Shown one piece after another: positions 9,140 to 20,430 of a DNA stretch of 64,000 nucleotides (the first letter of the stretch is position 1; every line of letters starts with the position of its first letter). The translations under genes and the position numbers were made by a program. Source of the DNA: Gnetum montanum (taxonomy: Eukaryota; Streptophyta; Gnetopsida; Gnetales; Gnetaceae); contig MNCI01030279.1 in NCBI GenBank assembly GCA_015680685.1, positions 31,506 through 95,505 on the forward strand. Reading direction: 5' to 3'. Under the pieces are notes generated by a model. That model was given only the letters and a program-made list of their open reading frames with translations. It was not told the DNA's origin and made no database searches.

Positions 9140-11060
9140 TCCACACTTGATTAAGAACCAACTACATGATTAGGATTTTTCCTTGGCCAAAAATATGTTA
9201 AGCACCTACTTACCCCTTGCCTCCATTGGCCACACATTTTTGATTTTTGCTTGGGTTGCATTTGTTCATGCATTTACATTTCACTTGCTTACCTAGATTA
9301 CACATTTCTTTGCTTTGTTTATGCATATCTACTTTGTCTATGTATCCATCCACTTAGCTTATGCATTGCATTTTAAAAAAATCAAAAACACATAAATAAA
9401 TAAAAAAGAAACAAAAACAAAACATGCACAAAAAGGCCTTAAACTAGCCCATGGCCCAAAAGGCCTCAAACTAGCCCATGGTCCAGAACATCCTAAAACT
9501 ATTAATTTTTGCATTGCTTTCCTTTCATTCGTGCATTTCAACTCTATTTACAATATTTTCCATTTGATGTTGTTTTTCTAGTTGATTTTTTGCAGATTCT
9601 TATACGAACATAACATGACTATGCATGTAGCATCGCACCTTATACAAGCAAGGTAAGCACTAGTCCACTATGAGTATAAACTAGCATAGACATTCCTCTA
9701 TGACTATAAACTAGCATAAATCATCCTTGGGTCATGATACTAAACTGTCACAACATCCACTATCCACTACGACATTAAACTAGCATCCAACAGTCTACTA
9801 GGACTATAAACTAGCACATCATGATCTACTAGGACATTAAACTAGGTTCACAGTCTACCAGGACTTTAAATTGGCATGTTTCTAATCTGTTTGAGCACTT
9901 TCCATTGGTGAAACCCTTGGGGGCACTCATAGCATCATCGCCTCCCACCATCTTGCTGATCTTTTGGAGCAATTACCATTAGTGCAGCCTTTAGAGGACT
10001 CACAACATCATCGCCCTAGCACTTTCACTGGATTCCTGAGCACTTGCAACTGGCATAACATTTGACACATTTATAGCATCTTCACATATAGCACTTGTAG
10101 CATCTTCACATCTGGCATTTACACTTGCATTTCATGTTGTGTGATTTTCTTATTTTCTCGGAGTTGTGTTTGCAGGATGAAGGCTTAGAGGTGGTCGTAC
10201 AGAGATGCATCTCATTGTAGTAGCCAGTCGTCACATTGTTTTGATGTGCATGATTGGACTAGTTAAGCCATTCAAGAGTGCACATCCCCATCATCCCTGT
10301 TATAGCCTATGCACATCCACTCCTTCATCCCAATATCCTCTCATCTCCCACACACTCATGAAAACACATCTCTCTGGAATACGCATTGTGATGCACATGG
10401 CATTCTCTTCACATCAATCGCTAAACTCATGATGGACGTAATGTAACTTGTCCCATGGGAAGCCTTTGTGGGCTAGTCAAATCCCTAAATAGATGTAACA
10501 CAACTCATCCTACGGAGGAAACACCTGTGCTATAGATGCAATGTGGTTGCATCAAAGAAAATCCCATCTACTCGATGGCCCACCCCTTGTAGCTAGTATT
10601 TAGTAGTAAGCCAAACCCAACAAAGGTTTACCTCATAGCAAAGCAAAAAAAATGGGCAGGGGGGGGGGAGAATGGAAAAAAGCATATTCCCAAGAAAATT
10701 GACAATGATGTAGCTTCACAACTAGCCCAGCCTTAGATCAACTTTCACTCTCTCATGAGTACTCCAATGAGAGGTCAATGTTTTAGGGACAAACCACTTC
10801 ATGCCATGATCACTATCAACCATGATAAATTCACATTTTACATCATGATCCATGATTTTCATTTCATTTCCATAATTTAAATTTCATCTCTATAGCATTG
10901 CCTATACCCCTTATCCATCAGCATAACCTTATTCCCATAGCACTCTTGAGCATGGTAAAATGACATCTGATCTTGTACCAATGAGTGATGTTGGTAACAT
11001 ATCTGTTGTGGTGTTTTGTAATTATTTGTCAATGTCTCTTGGGCCACTCCTCCAGACATC
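9140..11060 (+). other. long non-coding 3' part of element B
   Basis: No pol domain is seen. It contains a degenerate minisatellite (9660-9875), a purine/G-rich run at 10641-10680 (with ten consecutive Gs) and otherwise unremarkable AT-rich sequence. It replaces the region where RT, RNase H and integrase would be expected. Confidence 0.65.
9660..9875 (+). repeat. degenerate minisatellite with core TAAACTAGCA
   Basis: About seven units of ~28-36 bases built on 'ctactaggacattaaactagca'. The same core recurs in gag at 6366-6450 (three times) and at about 7895-7915. Confidence 0.75.
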
Positions 11061-11076
11061 AACAAAGAGGGGTCAT
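11061..11076 (+). other. polypurine tract of element B
   Basis: AACAAAGAGGGGTCAT lies directly before the 3' LTR start, TGAAACACC. The same tract precedes LTR A at 428-443. It would prime plus-strand DNA synthesis. Confidence 0.7.
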
Positions 11077-12587
11077 TGAAACACCACAAAATTTCTGGTC
11101 TTGGCATCTTGGCTACAAATTTTGCTAAGTGTCAAAACGATGGCACTTTGCCCAAATTTTTCCAAGTGTTGAGTATAGTTAGCTCCAAACTACTAGATTT
11201 GAAAAATTTTTCTAAGTGTCATAATGATGGCACTTTTACAAATTTTTGTGTGAAGCTGTGCAATGTAGACAACATAGCATACTTGTCAAGTTGTGTAGCA
11301 TAGACAACATGACACATCTATCAAGTTGTGTAGCGTAGATAGTGTAGCACAACTATTAAGTTGTGCAACATAGACAAAATAGCATACCTATCAAGCTATG
11401 TAGCATAGACAACATAGCACACCTATCAAGTTATATAGCGTAGACAGCGTGATAGGCGTGGTAAGTCAAAATTTTACTAAGTGTTCATGCTACGCTCTGT
11501 TACATTGTGCAGCATAGATAGCTTGACACTAAAAAGCATCCCATGTCCCAAACATAACACAAATAATCATAGTAGCCAGCGTCCTATGTCCCGCATGTAA
11601 CATGGGATAAGCATAGCAGCTAGCATCCCATGTCCTGCACGTAACACAGGACAAGCTTAGTAGCCAACGTCCCGTGTCTCGCATGTAACACGAGATGAGT
11701 GTAGCAACCAAAGTTAGAAAATTTTTGAATTTTTTTTTGTCACCTCCAAACATAGAAAATTTTCTAAATTTTTCTTGTGGTCCCACCTACTACACTACCA
11801 TGTCGCACCTAGTCCACATTTTGGGCACTAGCCCTATAAATACCCCTACACCCTAATGTTTAGGAGGGGGGGGGGCGGGGTGTTGGCTTCCGTTTTATTT
11901 TGACCGGTGAGGTAGTTGGCACTTCCATTTTGCATTTTGCACTTTGGCATCTTGGCACTTAGCTTTGTGAATGTATGAGACCCAAAGCACACCACACCCA
12001 TAAAGAGTCATAGCTACAATGCATGGTACACTGCAACCACATTACAACCCTATAGAACATCACGTGGTACACTGCGGGTACCAACCCGATAGGCACAGTT
12101 CGTCATAGTGAGCACTAGACTTCATGGCCTAACACCACTGAGGCTATGACTGTGCTCCCACTGCACCTGTTATACACTATGTACGTTTTGAGATCCTTTG
12201 TGAATTAGCTACACTCCCTCTTTTGGGGTGGTGCACTAATGTTCTCAAACTCTGTTGCATTTCTCAAGCATTTCTCTTTAGCATTTAGCATAAAACTTGT
12301 ATTTTCTCACTTTTTAATACATGTTTTCATGTTCACATCACTGTTCTCAAGTTAGGACATCCTACTACGCTCTAACTTACCTAGACCCGATGCTCACGCG
12401 TAACATAGTAAAAACCCTTCTTACATACGGTCATTTTAACACCATGTAAGTCCCTATCTAATCGACCAGACTGTTTAGGGCATCCCATTTCCATTTTCTC
12501 TAGCACTACCCTCTCATGGATTCGGGGTTAGGCTATATGCCTGGTGACCTCTCTATGTTCCAGCCACCAACATTTTCAGATGTCACA
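11077..12587 (+). repeat. 3' LTR of element B
   Basis: Partner of 3741-5240. It shares the ~38-base units (11255-11460), the ~44-base palindromic units (about 11545-11710), the TATA box (11833-11843) followed by 'taatgtttaggagggg', and the terminal TGTCACA. The two LTRs differ at many sites, so the insertion is old. Confidence 0.88.
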
Positions 12588-13229
12588 ATACTTAATTGCC
12601 AAACCAACATGTTCAAATGTTAGATTATGTCAAGAAGCATATTTGATTAAGAAAATAGAAGAAATTTTCAAGAATAATTTGTTCATAAGTTAGACTAATC
12701 TAGTTCCATTTATTGTTTGTGGGAACATCAATGCAAAATTTAGAAGTAGTGTTTATCAATTCTTAAAATATGGATTTGTCAAGGAATCTTTGGAAGATGA
12801 ACTTGATTTGAAGAAGATGTTTCCATAAATTGAACATTCAATTCCATTAGCTAGTACATATTCTACTTACTTTGAATCTTTAGTAGATAAATTATATTTC
12901 AAAGCTTAGAAATAGATGATGTTGATGGATAGTACTCATCAAGAACCACAATTTAACAATTACTCTGTTATGATTAATGAGGATGAATAAAAAAAAAATT
13001 CTTCATTGAGACTTTGGATTATATTTGATACGATGTCACATTATTTCAAGTTATCAAGTTACTAGAGTTAATTTCTAAATAAGAAGTTGAGAAGAATCTA
13101 GATCAAGCCTTTCCATCCCAAAAAAGACCATCTGATCATATACCACTTATGGAAGAATTACAATTATTTCCATTAGTTCATAAGGTTGATCAAAATTGGG
13201 AAGTATCTCACCCTTACTTTTATTTATGA
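12588..13229 (+). pseudogene. CCR4: CCR4-type deadenylase pseudogene, 3' part of EEP domain
   Basis: Continues the domain interrupted at 3740. Motifs in order: VRLCQEAYLIKKIEE (about 12620), LVPFIVCGNIN at about 12700-12732 (family VCGDFN; the catalytic Asp is replaced by Asn), VYQFLKYG, PLASTYSTYF (family LVSAYS), EPQFNNY, then after a frameshift ETLDYI (13008-13025, family GTLDYIF) and PSDHIPLMEEL (13128-13160, family SDHIALLAEF, with the catalytic His kept). The reading frame ends with TGA at 13227-13229. Stops and frameshifts occur throughout and no introns are seen. With 3235-3740 it covers nearly the whole catalytic domain; the leucine-rich N-terminus of CCR4 is not seen. Confidence 0.8.
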
Positions 13230-13630
13230 TCTTATTATTTTATTCATTATTTAATTTATATTTCAATTAGATAAGTAAAATATCTAAGATAATAAAAATT
13301 GGAAATAAAAAATTTGCCCTACTTTCACTTGGGTAACTATATCCAAGTTTCACTTTGTGTAACCTTGGTTAGGACTCATGATTTGTGGTTGATAAATCTT
13401 TAATTCACCTTTTTTCATTATCTTAGAAAATTAAGTAATTATTAAGAAAGTAATATTTAATTTTCCATATATTTTTCTCACATACATTTTGTTTATAGAA
13501 TAAGTAAGAAACAACTTCAAGTTTAAAGGAGAAATCAAATTATTAGAGCATGGAAGGATAATAGAAGTATTGGAGCTAGAAAAAGATAGAGAACATGGAC
13601 ATGTTTGAGGACAAATGAAACCTAAGGAGG
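13230..13630 (+). other. AT-rich non-coding stretch
   Basis: No coding frame is recognised. The end (13560-13630), with 'cctaaggaggctaga' before an LTR start, could be a PPT of a chromovirus whose body is missing. It could equally be the 3' flank of the CCR4-like pseudogene. Confidence 0.4.
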
Positions 13631-14203
13631 CTAGATTGTCACATTCCAAAATGATGCTACTAGCTAATGAAGATGATGCCTTTTCATAACAAGTGTTATT
13701 GTTATCTTAACAAGACTTGAAAGGGTAGTTTTAATTGAGACCTAAAAGGGCATATTGTAATAACAAAAATGTCTCTTGAGGTAACCTTTGAGGATTTTCA
13801 TAAGGCATTTACACCCAAGCTTAGAGGTCATGCCAACGTGGAGTGGTGGAACCAATATAGGCAAGTCATGAGAGTTGGGTGAAGCAGGATAGAAAGTAGG
13901 TTAGCTATTCCTTTTGGTTGAGTAATAGGCCTAACCATGGTGGTAGTGCTATATTTCCTTTGAAGAATGGATGCCAAAGGAAGAAAACCCCAAGGAACAC
14001 TCTCAAAGCATGGTCTAGATACAATATTCCATATCAATGAAGCATTATTTTCTTTCTCTTTCTACATTTTTCCTATTATTTTCTTTATACATAATGTTGA
14101 ATATCACATATATTTTGAATTTTGTATATTTTCTTCATATGCATAATGTCTAATATATCATATATTTGATGTTTGCCATGACATCTGGGGATGGGATGTC
14201 ACA
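13631..14203 (+). repeat. chromovirus-type LTR, plus orientation
   Basis: It ends GGGATGTCACA and is the reverse complement (diverged) of the solo LTR at 27304-27860, with shared blocks such as 'gtttgccatgacatc', 'ccaaggaacactctcaaagcatg' and 'gaggtaacctttgagg'. Ends of the TGTnA...TGTCACA kind are common in plant Tekay/Del chromoviruses. The 5' boundary is approximate because its first bases are mutated, and no target-site duplication is visible. Confidence 0.6.
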
Positions 14204-15700
14204 TTGCTTACACAACTATTGAAACTTCTTAGTTGTCACTAGATCAAGCTTAATGCATCTCATACTTGTTTAGCTCACAAAATTTTTTTTCGCTTATGGA
14301 AATAAATTTGAGAGTCTTATTTCTATAATTCAAAAATCCTTCACACTTAGTCAACTCATCTATCCCAAAAATCATAGTGTAATCTTCAAGTTCCATCACC
14401 ATAAAATCATTGTATCACCACCTTGGTTAAGGACAATAATTGAGATACTATTACACTAGGAAATTGGATGTTTTGGATGAATAGGGAGGAATTCATGGTT
14501 AAATTCTTCTGCTACAATTTAATTATAGCTATATATTCCATTAAATAATGACTATCTCTAAGGTTAAACAAGATTAAGAAAGAAGATCTTGACCATCAAC
14601 ATTACATGTTATATCCATGATATTATTAGGTTGCTCATCCGTGAGTCGAACTATCAAGTCATAGAATCTTCCTCTATGTTATGAAGTTTTATTATTTATA
14701 TTATTCTTGTTCTATAGGTTTGTTTTTTCTTAAGTCTTCGTTTTAGGTACTTTATTGGAGAACTCCCATCATTTATGCCTAGGTTTAACATATGAATAGT
14801 AATTTAGACACTCATTTGAATAGTATAAAGTTTATCCATAAGTATGATACCTAGCCATGAAGTTATAAGGTCTAATTTCTCTAAAGGTTCTAGATTTCTT
14901 AGAACTCCTATATTTGATCATATATTAAGTTCTCCTCTTACCATGATCTAGTTTCTTTAGCCTACCCAAACCTATGCTTCTCTCTATTGTCAAAACCTTA
15001 GTACAAGTTTACATGTACTTAGTTAATTCAAGAGGAATCAATCCTATGTAAATATTATCAATAAATCAATTAACAAAAATGGTTAGTTATCTTTTCTTCA
15101 TCATGTTATAGGTGGAGATTAAGTTGTATCAACTAGAGAAACTTTGCACCATATTTAGAAATAGTAAGATGGCATTGTTCTAAGTAGAGCAACTTTTTAA
15201 CCTCAGTCGTTTTAAACTCTTTCGATATGTATCTCCCTTTAAAGGAGTTAAAAAAGTCAATCCAATTAACCTTCATATTATTTAATCCTTTAGCAACTCT
15301 GGTAATTTACCATCAATGATTAGGTATATCTTTAAGTTAATGGATAATCAAATAAGTTTTTTATACCAAAGTATAATCTAGAAGATTGAAAGCTTTTTTC
15401 ACTTCTCATAGCCACTTCAGAGATACGAAATGATCTTTAGAATCATCAAAATTTTGAGAATTCAATCTCCTAAACTATTCCATGAATCCTTATTTGATGG
15501 GTCTTCTACCATTACTCGTTGAGTTGTTAGAATGTTGTCCACCATTCACGACATTTGACTAATTCAAGCTTCTTAAATAATTGAATATCTTACAATTAAG
15601 TTATTTCAAGAGATTTTTCCAATAGGTTGATTAGGGTTTACTATATTTAGAAGCTTTAACTCTTTTACATGACATCCATATATAACAAATCCAAGAATAC
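14204..15700 (-). pseudogene. gag: chromovirus-like gag and protease (broken)
   Basis: On the minus strand, between about 15480 and 15130, the translation resembles a chromovirus Gag capsid: KAFNLLDYT, VNWIDFFNSFKGRYI, EVKKLLYLEQCHLTISKYGAKF (family ...FxxxYFPE... LxQGxMTVAEYxxKF). Between about 14400 and 14260, MELEDYTMIFGIDELTKCEG matches the protease end MxLxDYDVILGMDWLxK. The intervening part is too damaged to assign. Many stops are present. This copy is cut off at 14204 by the LTR and lacks RT. Confidence 0.5.
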
Positions 15701-16128
15701 TTGTCAAACCTTCAACTCCAATACTAGCATGTAATACCTCATTAACTAGGACTATGTTAGAAAAATATTAGGTAAGAAAATAAAAATATATTCATGAAAA
15801 ATGTAGCTTAAAAAGTGTTGGATGCCAAGAAAAAGAATAACATACAAAGTAGTAGACATCCATATAAACAAGCATATATGAGCCATTTAAACAAAATGTA
15901 AAAATATAGTAATGATAGGTCAATGTGTATAAAACTAGCTTGTTCACTAATAAAAATAGTTTAAAGAACTATTTCCAAAGTAAAAAATAATAGTAATAAC
16001 ATACTAGAAATAATGGAATAAATTTAGAAATATATAAAGAAAATAAAATATTAAAAGGCATTAAACTCTAACAATGGTAAAACTATTGAATAGAATGTAT
16101 GAAAATATCCAATGCTATAGAAAAAAAA
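15701..16128. other. AT-rich non-coding stretch
   Basis: No gene is recognised. It may be the 5' leader of the minus-strand chromovirus copy. It ends in eight As before the LTR of element C. Confidence 0.4.
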
Positions 16129-16930
16129 TGTTAAAGATTCATTGTGTTCTAAGAAGCTTAAAATGTTAATTATTGTTTATATTTTATAACACCATAATAT
16201 TTTATTTGCATCATCACAAAGTACAACAGCATATATAGTGTGCATGTATTATATTACTTTTTTATTATTATTTATTACAAATATTCTTAATTTTTTGTAT
16301 TCTTTAATTAGTGTTACCTATGTGTTATGTCTTTTAGTTCTATCAACGTGATCTATAGAGACATATCAAATAATGTTATTCTTCTCTCCTTAAATTATTA
16401 ACTACTCATGTATCATGTATGTAGATAAAGCCATGGACATTATAGCATTCATAGTATGTTACTAATTCTATGTTGCAATAGTCATTAAATGATTACCAAT
16501 TTCTTGAACATGGTGATCCAAGTATTACAAAACCTAACATGACATCATAGACAAGTTTTAATGGCTTAATGAATCAACACCATAGAAAATTTGTGTTGAT
16601 TTAATAGTTAGGTGCATTTAATGCTAGATTAAATATAAAAATGATATGTATAAATATATTCCCATATTTACAAAATCCCAAAAAGCACAAAGAACTTACT
16701 GTAGTAAAAGAATCCCATTTTTAAAGCTTGTTGAGTTTTATATTATCTTTGTACACATAATTATTGACTCGTATATATTTTTAAATTTCTTGTGTAGTTA
16801 GAATACAATAGTTTTCTTTCAAATTTAAAGAAATAAATTATGTCAGAATATTTAACTTGTTGTTAATTGAGAAAATTGAAGTTTAAGTGTTAAAAAAAAT
16901 CTCTATATGAGTGAAATTTATGCACAATGA
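16129..16930 (+). repeat. 5' LTR of element C (3' limit uncertain)
   Basis: 16129-16560 aligns by eye with the 3' copy (27087-27303 plus 28092-28381). The rest up to the PBS-like sequence at ~16940 has no partner, so the true LTR end is uncertain. Confidence 0.5.
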
Positions 16931-18100
16931 TAAAAATTAGTATCACATATCAATTTTTGATTTCTTAAATTCATTTTAAGAAAGTCTTAGTTTTTCATAA
17001 CTTGCAAAGTAACTACTTGTAAAAATTACTCATGGTGGAAGAGGACATGAAAAAAGTTGAGGCTCATCAAAGAGAAAATGAAATTAACAAATTCCATCAT
17101 CAACCTCTTTAAACGATACATATAATCACCATCATCTTCAAGACTACTAGCACAGTAATGAAGAAATCACAATGAATCCTTCCATAGTGAGGATCCTAAG
17201 TTGGCATCAAAATTTGATACTAAGAAAATCAAGTTGCATTCTACAATTAGTATTTATTATGATGTTGTACCCAATAATATAAAATAATTTTAATTTATTA
17301 TTATCCAATGAAGAATATGTTATATGTTTGTCTCCTTAGGTTATTGTTTAATATCATTATTATTATCTCACATTAGCTACAGATATGATTAAATTGGACC
17401 ATGGTACTAAACTAAAGAGGTCAGCCCTTATGGTATTGTGGAGTTTGTGGTATTGATGAATAATCTAGTGATAGATAATTTTGTAAGGATATATAATAAT
17501 AGTTGGTTTATTTATTAAGCTAGATAGATCTAAATATTTTCTAGAATTTAGAAAATATTTTTACAATTTTTTGTTTAGATAGTAAACATAAATTTTACTT
17601 TGAAAAAGGTCATGTTTCCTAGATATCAATTTTTAAAATGTTTGATTAATGAAGATGACTAAGGAAAGGCTTGCGTCACCACCACTATAAACATTCTAAT
17701 TTCATAGTTTAATATGTCATATTTTGATCTTGGCAACATTATTTCCTATTAGGTATCTATAAAAGATAGGGAAAATACTATCTCTTGGCCTTTGTTATAT
17801 TTACTCTATGCTATGGTAAAGGAGAAAAGATGTGTAGATTAGTTGTTAATTTTAAAGATGGAAATGAAGGAACAAAAACTCTCATATTATACTATTTCTT
17901 CCAATAATTTTTCTATGACTACCTCCTACAACCATTTTTTAAAGTTTTCAATAATTTAAATATTATTGAAGTCACTATGATGATGAAGAATTAAAATGGA
18001 GAGTTGATTTAATGATAATTTGTTGAAGCATTTTCAAAACTAAAGTAAGCTACCATGGAGCTTTCTTCAATAAAAAAACTCACTAATGTTCATGTTTAGT
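16931..18100 (+). other. internal part of C without recognisable coding
   Basis: AT-rich sequence with stops in all frames. No gag or pol motif found. Confidence 0.4.
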
Positions 18101-18102
18101 GG

Positions 18103-18587
18103 TTGATCAAACTTGAGAGTAACTACTTGGCTCCATCCATAGTATGTGCAGTGATGCAACATCATAGTTTTAAAAATAAGGTTATTGATCAAGAAGAAAC
18201 CATTAATTTCTTTATGGCATCAGTGGAGAAAAATCCCATAGGGGAAACTCTTTATGATAAAGCTACATGTAAAGATTATGAAGACTTAAATACTAATGAC
18301 TTCTATTAGTAATTATAGGTATGAAAAATAAAGATCTTAGCAGGCTCAAAGATTTTTTGTATGATCTAATGATCATAAAGAACACTGCAGTAGGACATTA
18401 TTTTAGAGATAAAACCTATGGTTCCATGCTGAGAAGTAACAAAATAATATTTGATGCCTCTTTGATGCAAAATAATAAATCAAATAAAAAATTGAAAACT
18501 ACGTGTGAAGAAAATGAAAAGTGTACTAAAGCCTTTACAAAGTTCGAAGAAGAGGTTGGAGGTGAACGAAAATTTTCTATGAGATAA
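18103..18587 (+). pseudogene. unrecognised charged, coiled-coil-like ORFs in element C
   Basis: Two short frames, 68 and 88 residues (18103-18309 and 18321-18587), lie 11 bases apart in different frames. Similar coding-like sequence with stops continues to about 19020. The second is rich in Lys, Glu and Asn (KKLKTTCEENEKCTKAFTKF) and could form a coiled coil. I do not recognise a family. They could be remnants of an element-specific gag-like or accessory protein, or chance open frames. Confidence 0.3.
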
Positions 18588-19110
18588 GCTAAAGGAATAT
18601 TAGCATTGAAATAAAAATGGAGCATCATGGATTCCATCTCCAAAAAAAAATCTAGCAAATAAATTAGAGGAACTAATGATGATTTTCATGCAGTTAGAGG
18701 AAGATAAGTTGACAATGTAGGATAAAATTGGTAAAATTTAGGAAGAGCTAGATTCAAAGCAAAATCATATAAAAGAGCCTATCAACTTGAAGAATAATTT
18801 TTCAAAGACATTTAATGAGGAATAAAAGAAGTTGAAAGCAACAATAAGAAGCATACATGAATAGGTATTAAATGATGATTTTATAGCTCACTAAAAGGAA
18901 TTGTTAACATCTTCTTTTGAGAAGGATTAAAATCTCCTAATCTAGAATTAAACCACTTAGCTTGAGATGCTCCACTATCATCTTCTAAACCTCTTGAAGC
19001 TTCTAAAGAGTCCATTGTGTAAGACTCTATATCAAAATAAAAGGAAAAATCATCAATAACATATTTGATAATTTTAAGAAATATTTACTTTAAAATATAA
19101 AATTTATATC

Positions 19111-19313
19111 AATATATTAGGATAATTATTTACTTTAAAATATATTAGTACATGTTATACTTTCTTATTTTTATTTATTCACTTAAATCTCCTATGTTTG
19201 ATGATGAAGTTATTCAATTTTAAATGATCATAATAAGCATATATTTTTCTTTTTGCAATTATGTGTTTAGTTATGTTATAATATATTTTAAAGTAAATAA
19301 TTATCCTAATATT
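19111..19313. repeat. long inverted repeat (hairpin) in element C
   Basis: Arms at 19113-19147 and 19279-19313 match in 34 of 35 positions as reverse complements (core AGGATAATTATTTACTTTAAAA), separated by 131 bases. A third partial copy, ATTTACTTTAAAATATA, is at 19082-19098. Element D is inserted right at the outer end of the right arm. It could be a small foldback/MITE-like element. Confidence 0.85.
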
Positions 19314-19314
19314 T

Positions 19315-20289
19315 TGATGAGATGTGATATGCACAAGCCACGATATCGAGTACGCGATATCGCATCCCCTGCGATATCACGTACAGGATATCGTGTTGTT
19401 CCCTGCGATATCGCGTATGCGATATCGCGGTCAGCCGCCAAATCTATAAATAAGAGGTGGAAATTCCCTCATTTGCAATAATAGGCGTAAAGTAGTGAAG
19501 CTCTGGCTGATTGATCACCCCAAAGATAGAATATTTTCCATGTGCCCGCAGTAGGAGTCCCCCAAGTGAACAGTTCTTTATTTGAGCAGCTTTGTACCTG
19601 AATGCAAGTTGTGTACGGAAATAAAGATGAGCTTTGTGGATAAACCTTGCAGTGCATGGATAGGTTTATTTAATGTTATTTATTGCTTTCCTAGTAACGC
19701 GGCATGAGTATGACTTGGTTACGAGCATTGATGAATGTGTACGGCTAGCCAAGGAATCGGCTACTTATCGCGATTAGATTCCCTCACCCTTACCTCCTAG
19801 AATGTGGGACAAGTACGACTTGATTACGAGCATCTACAAATGTGTATGGCTAGTCAAGGAATCGGTTGGTTGTCACACTTAGGCTAGTTAGGTGCCTCAG
19901 TATGACCGCTTCGAGCACGTGCGTTACATGTGGTAATCCTAGTAACGATTAGCATTTGGTAGCCACAGTTGCACAGCTCAAGGTGTGTACGGAAAGTGGG
20001 AACGGATGCTGACACTAGGACTTAGTGTTGTAGTTAGAGTTAGTTTTAGTCTCTCAACCCTTCACCCTTTAGCATAGGAGATAAACCAGAAAAGACCAAA
20101 AAAATCATATACCTCGGACTTACTTAACCATACACCGTGACAACAACAAGTAAGTCTGGGAAGAAAACGATTAATTAACCCCAAGTGTTCCTTGCAGCGT
20201 TTAGGCATTTAGTCTGCAAAGTTCGACCGGATCATGCATGCTATGCTCGTTTCATATGGTTGAGTGTAGGGGTACCTCACCACTCATCA
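19315..20289 (+). repeat. 5' LTR of element D
   Basis: Pairs with 25737-26728 over its full length with modest divergence. U3 is very short: the GATATC palindrome array (19342-19426) is followed at once by the TATA box CTATAAATAAGAG (about 19444-19456). A long U5 follows, ending GGGGTACCTCACCACTCATCA. Near-identical LTR ends occur in E, F and G. Confidence 0.93.
19342..19426 (+). promoter_or_regulatory. array of six GATATC palindromes before the TATA box
   Basis: GATATC occurs at 19342, 19356, 19373, 19387, 19407 and 19421, mostly within GCGATATCGC-like contexts, ending ~20 bases before the TATA box. The 3' LTR (about 25765-25870) and the F LTRs keep several copies. Spacing of 14-20 bases suggests a protein-binding array; this is inference. 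Confidence 0.6.
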
Positions 20290-20308
20290 TTGGCTCCATT
20301 GCCGGGGA
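20290..20308 (+). other. primer-binding site of element D (tRNA-Asp type)
   Basis: TTGGCTCCATTGCCGGGGA differs at two positions from TTGGCGCCGTTGCCGGGGA, the complement of the 3' end of plant tRNA-Asp used by Athila-type elements. It directly follows the LTR. Confidence 0.85.
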
Positions 20309-20430
20309 CTAAGTGTTTTTACGCCAATTAGAACATTAAGAAATCTTTCACATCGTTGTGAGCATTAAAGAAACTTTGGGTTAATTAGTTAAATAAGAAC
20401 ATATATAATGGTGAATAGCACACCATTGAA

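Larger units (their letters stand above)
3741..12587 (+). mobile_element. Element B: Tat-like LTR retrotransposon with gag-protease only (8.8 kb)
   Basis: It has LTRs of ~1500 bases at both ends (TGAAACACC...TGTCA[C/T]A), a PBS, a gag with capsid and CCHC-like remnant, a retropepsin remnant, a long non-coding 3' part and a PPT. No reverse transcriptase, RNase H or integrase motif is seen between the protease (ending about 8940) and the PPT at 11061, so it is a non-autonomous element or an internally deleted one. The flanks ACATT (3736-3740) and ATACT (12588-12592) differ by two transitions and are probably a decayed 5-base target-site duplication. Removing the element plus one flank copy rejoins the CCR4-like frame. 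It is strongly decayed, with many C-to-T and G-to-A type changes. Confidence 0.88.

Noticed and set aside
10641-10680. G-rich run as the PPT of B
   Set aside because: The LTR start is better fixed at 11077 by the match to 3741, and a conserved AACAAAGAGGGGTCAT tract lies directly before it.
19342-19426. GATATC array as a CRISPR or satellite array
   Set aside because: The units are short, irregular and confined to LTR U3 regions in a plant-type retroelement.
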